NCBI RefSeq assembly: GCF_002095395.1
Contig: NZ_MJEI01000064.1
Location: 1-43,384 of the forward strand
Reading direction: 5' to 3'
DNA length: 43,384 bases
From: Williamsia sp. 1135
GTDB lineage: Bacteria > Actinomycetota > Actinomycetes > Mycobacteriales > Mycobacteriaceae
A model generated the notes under the pieces. The model searched no databases. It was not told the origin of the DNA and worked only from the letters and a program-made list of their open reading frames with translations. This document shows, in pieces, positions 41,062 to 43,384 of the stretch; within the stretch, counting starts at the first letter, position 1; the number at the start of each line of letters is the position of its first letter. Made by a program: the position numbers and the translations under genes.

Positions 41062-41994
41062 GTGTCGAGTGGTAACGAGTACACCCAGGCCGAAGAGTTC
41101 TTCTCCAGCCACGGAGTCAGGTGCGCCGCGACTGTGTACCGGCCCAGCGCACCTGTGGGCCCGGTGCCCGTGGTCGTCATGGCTCATGGTTTCGCCGCGA
41201 CGAGGGGGATCCGGCTACCCGCCTACGCGGAACGTTTCGCGACCGCCGGGTACGCCGTGGTCTTGTTCGACTATCGCTAGTTCGGCGACAGTGAGGGTGA
41301 GCCCCGCCAACTGCTCGACGTCCGATCGCAACTCGACGATTGGCGCGCAGCGATCACGTTCGCCCGGTCTCTGCAGTGTGTCGATGCCGAGCGTGTCATC
41401 GCCTGGGGCACATCATTTGCCGGAGGTCATGTGCTGACGTTGGCCGGCCATGGTGAGCGGCTGGCCGCGGTCATCGCTCAGGTACCCCATGTCAGTGGTC
41501 CGGCGGCGGTGCGCGCCACGGGTCTGCGGCAGGCGTTGCGTCTGGCGCCGGTGGGGCTGACCGATCTGGTCGGATCCTACTTCGGGCGACCGCCTCGATA
41601 CGTCGCGGCGGTCGGATCCGAAAACTCGGTGGCGGCTCTTGCTGCCCCGGGCGCGATGGCCGCGTTCGAGCGACTGATTGTCGAATCGAGTATTCGGCGC
41701 GAGGATTACCCGGAGACCGTCGCCGCACGAATCCTGGTCAAGATCGGGCTCTACTCGCCGGCGCGAACGGCCCGGAAGATCACCTGCCCGGTGTTGATCC
41801 AGGTGGCGACGTCAGACAACATCGCGCCGGCTCCCGCTGCGATGAAATTCGCCCGCGCCACCCCGGATTCGACGTTGCTGCGCTACGAGTGCGGTCACTT
41901 CGAGCCCTACGTCGAGCCTCTCTTTCCCGGCGTGGTCGCCGACCAACTCGCATTCCTGAATGAGATGGTGCCCGTCAGCTCCCGAAAGAATTAG
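41062..41994 (+). pseudogene. Alpha/beta hydrolase interrupted by an in-frame TAG
   Basis: One reading frame from GTG 41062 to the stop at 41992-41994 would encode 310 residues, but codon 73 (41278-41280) is TAG. The sequence around it is VVLFDYR-stop-FGDSEGEPRQLLD; relatives have DYRYFGDSEGEPRQ, so one C-to-G or T-to-G change in a tyrosine codon would make the TAG. All else is intact: VVVMAHGFAATRG (oxyanion), nucleophile AWGTSFAGGHVL, the Asp region TSDNIAPAP, and the His region YECGHFEPY. It may be a fresh pseudogene, a sequencing error, or rarely a read-through. The divergent TetR regulator with two operators shows it was a controlled gene. Confidence 0.85.
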
Positions 41995-42145
41995 GTCTGA
42001 CTGACAGTGATCGTCAGCACTCTCGTCGGGCGGAACTTCGCGATTGCTGAGCACTCGCCTAACGTGAGGTGAATCGTGGACCATGTTGCTCGGGCGATTC
42101 GGCGGCGGTTCCACCAGGCGAAGTAGGATGGAGGAGGTGACGGTT

Positions 42146-42784
42146 GTGGCGTCGCCACGCAGGCTCGGCGCACCGGATGCGAAGAATCGAACCGTGCTCT
42201 TGGACGCCACCGAACGATTGATGGTCGAGCAGGGGTACGCCGCGGTCAGTTCAAGACGAGTTGCCGAGGCGGCGGGCCTCAAGCCGCAACTCGTCCACTA
42301 CTACTTCCGTACCATGGATGAGCTTTTCTCGGCGGTGTTCGCGCGCAGCGCCGAGCGGGGAATCGAAATCCACACGCTCGCTTTGCGGGCTCCTCAGCCG
42401 CTGTGGGCATTGTGGCGATTCAGCATCGATCCCGCAGTGACTGCGCTGACCATGGAGTTCATCGCACTGGCGAACCACCGAAAACGATTGCGGACAGCGA
42501 TCGGGCACTACGCCGAGCGACTCCGGGTCGACGCAGCGCGCGTGATCGAAGAATTGTTGACGCGCTATGGAGTCGACCCCGAGGAGATATCGGCGGTTGT
42601 GGCCATCACGCTGATGACGAGTGTCTCACGGGTGCTGATCGTGGAGAAGTCGCTCGACATGAACGCGGGACAGACGGAGACCTTCGAGTTCGTCGAGTCG
42701 TACCTCCGCAAGCTGGAGGGCGAGCCTTGTATCGACGAACTTGAAGCGCTGATGAGCATGCCCTTCCCGAATCACCCTGCGTAG
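42146..42784 (+). CDS. TetR-family regulator downstream of the broken hydrolase
   Basis: 212 residues. The helix-turn-helix is AAVSSRRVAEAAGLKPQLVH, followed by YYFRTMDELFSAVFARSAE, and the C-terminal domain has VTALTMEFIALANHRKRLRT. The ligand is unknown. GTG 42146 is chosen because GGAGGAGG lies eight bases upstream; ATG 42128 and the frame to 42083 are alternatives. It lies 150 bases after the hydrolase on the same strand and may have its own promoter in that gap, where I see only scattered short repeats. Confidence 0.82.
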   Translation: MASPRRLGAPDAKNRTVLLDATERLMVEQGYAAVSSRRVAEAAGLKPQLVHYYFRTMDELFSAVFARSAERGIEIHTLALRAPQPLWALWRFSIDPAVTALTMEFIALANHRKRLRTAIGHYAERLRVDAARVIEELLTRYGVDPEEISAVVAITLMTSVSRVLIVEKSLDMNAGQTETFEFVESYLRKLEGEPCIDELEALMSMPFPNHPA

Positions 42785-42805
42785 AGCCGGTTTAGGCGGC
42801 CGTCC

Positions 42806-42821
42806 GGTAGGGCCCTCTACC
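42806..42821. terminator. Short hairpin between the TetR and small-peptide genes
   Basis: GGTAG (42806-42810) and CTACC (42817-42821) around GGCCCT. It overlaps the stop codon of the small minus-strand ORF and follows the TetR stop by 21 bases. Weak, no T-run; possible two-way terminator. Confidence 0.3.
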
Positions 42822-42906
42822 CCGCGCTACCCGTGGTCACGGCGTCGACGATGACCCCAAAGGTGTTGGCGATGACGTCGAAGAGATAGAAGATTGTGGA
42901 GAGCAT
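42817..42906 (-). CDS. Possible 29-residue hydrophobic peptide
   Basis: A small ORF overlapping the last 70 bases of the globin gene in another frame. The peptide MLSTIFYLFDVIANTFGVIV, ending DAVTTGSAG, is hydrophobic and amphipathic. AAAGGA lies eight to nine bases before its ATG, a good ribosome site. Small amphipathic peptides of this kind (PorA/PorH) form channels in corynebacterial cell walls, but nothing here proves that. It could also be a chance ORF, although the globin's tail in this stretch looks unnatural, which hints that the peptide frame is the conserved one. Confidence 0.35.
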   Translation of the reverse strand: MLSTIFYLFDVIANTFGVIVDAVTTGSAG

Positions 42907-43322
42907 GTTGTTTCGTCCTTTGCTTCTTTTGGATAGGCGTCGAGCATGATCACGGTCACCGCGGTGAGCGCTTCGTTCCAGGCAGCCGACATGTCGTCAG
43001 TCCATTTGTCGCCGCCGACGGCGGCCATGGTGGTCACCAATGTTGTTGCGACCCAGCCATACATCTGAGGGGTGACCCCCAGCGAGGCGTGGACTCGCCC
43101 CAGCGACCCCACCGACTCTTGCAGCCAGCCAGGGTCATCGAGATGGTCCAGTACGGCGACGATGGCCTGCTGCAACATGGCAGCCTGCGGGCGTATGTTC
43201 GTTCCGAAAAGATCTCGCACCGAGGGATGTTCGTCGAACAACCTCTCGTAGAAGCGAACGGTGAAATCCGGATCGCCTGCCCCGACCAGTGTCAGGCTGT
43301 GTTCCAGGAGATCTTTGTCCAT
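42837..43322 (-). CDS. Globin-domain protein
   Basis: 161 residues. The globin fold is seen in LVGAGDPDFTVRFYERLFDE, followed by HPSVRDLFGTNIRPQAAMLQ, LQESVGSLGRVHASLGVTPQ with the proximal histidine candidate, and WVATTLVTTMAAVGGDKWT. It resembles the globin part of flavohemoglobins or single-domain globins that handle oxygen or nitric oxide. The last 25 residues (after AYPKEAKDETT) are serine- and proline-rich and unlike globins. ATG 43322 overlaps the stop of the gene upstream by one base (TGATG). No reductase domain is attached. Confidence 0.82.
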   Translation of the reverse strand: MDKDLLEHSLTLVGAGDPDFTVRFYERLFDEHPSVRDLFGTNIRPQAAMLQQAIVAVLDHLDDPGWLQESVGSLGRVHASLGVTPQMYGWVATTLVTTMAAVGGDKWTDDMSAAWNEALTAVTVIMLDAYPKEAKDETTCSPQSSISSTSSPTPLGSSSTP

Positions 43323-43384
43323 CAGGGGTGGTTGGGGTTGTTGATGACGGGGATGCTGATGTTGATGGGCATGCGTAGTTCTGA
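43322..43384 (-). CDS. C-terminal end of an upstream gene or a small peptide, cut by the window
   Basis: Twenty residues are visible before the stop: SELRMPINISIPVINNPNHP. The frame is open to the window edge, so this is either the tail of a longer gene or, from the internal ATG, a peptide of 16 residues. The stop overlaps the globin start (TGATG), so the two are co-translated. No family is recognised. Confidence 0.35.
   Translation of the reverse strand, partial: SELRMPINISIPVINNPNHP

Noticed and set aside
42817-42906. Firm assignment of the 29-residue ORF as a PorA/PorH porin
   Set aside because: Only size and amphipathic character agree; there is no sequence match that I can claim.

Overview
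The window is high-GC DNA (roughly two-thirds G+C) with GTG and TTG starts, many 1-4 base stop/start overlaps and several apparently leaderless promoters. The gene set (ask-asd, a REP13E12-type DUF222/HNH protein, a two-domain fatty acyl-CoA reductase, a CYP136-like P450 with a His-type ferredoxin, many TetR regulators) points to a mycolic-acid actinobacterium, most likely Gordonia or a close relative. The genus is inferred from recall of protein families, not from a search. I see no rRNA, tRNA, IS element, prophage or CRISPR array; this looks like ordinary chromosome with a few decayed or mutated loci.

Layout. 0.2-4.9 kb: a PIG-V-like membrane glycosyltransferase on the minus strand, then aspartokinase, aspartate-semialdehyde dehydrogenase and a threonine dehydratase-like PLP enzyme, closed by an unusually long hairpin. 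4.95-7.7 kb: a secreted propeller-like protein, an SRPBCC protein and a membrane protein. 7.7-10.4 kb: gluconate module (GntR repressor, divergent gluconokinase and GntP permease). 10.4-12.65 kb: a TetR regulator divergent from a FAD monooxygenase, with two matching 19-bp operators between them; the monooxygenase appears frameshifted near its end. 12.7-16.4 kb: a secreted NHL-type protein, then Fur-like regulator, catalase and Dps, with a strong dyad in front of the regulator. 16.4-17.3 kb: paired CrcB/Fluc fluoride channel subunits. 17.3-19.4 kb: three AIM24-family genes in one operon. 19.5-22.1 kb: tandem repeats, small membrane proteins, a GlxA-type regulator and a secreted S1 protease. 22.2-23.6 kb: bacterioferritin, a two-repeat protein of unknown function and a Bfd-type ferredoxin of only 59 residues. 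23.65-26.9 kb: acyl-CoA reductase and SCP-x-type thiolase.

26.9-27.4 kb holds broken pieces of an epoxide hydrolase-like gene and probably a TetR gene, plus a 59-bp dyad in front of the DUF222/HNH gene (27.4-29.6 kb). 29.6-33.5 kb: F420-type oxidoreductase, acyl-CoA dehydrogenase, P450 and ferredoxin, a lipid or hydrophobic-substrate oxidation neighbourhood. 33.5-35.6 kb: EAL-DICT signalling protein and two small unknowns. 35.7-39.4 kb: a five-gene, translationally coupled operon (small membrane protein, ABC ATPase, permease, DesK-type kinase, NarL-type regulator). 39.6-43.4 kb: three TetR regulators, an alpha/beta hydrolase with an in-frame amber codon, a globin and two very small ORFs.

The least expected signals are non-coding: a dispersed repeat family with core CGTCGANCGTGCC at three gene 3' ends, paired operators in front of two TetR-controlled genes, dyads at the Fur-like regulator/catalase and HNH loci, and the intercistronic hairpin before the catalase. 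I do not see a clearly new multi-gene defence or biosynthetic system. The best candidates for undescribed biology are the AIM24 trio, the Bfr/two-repeat protein/Bfd locus and the small-peptide/globin overlap at the right edge.
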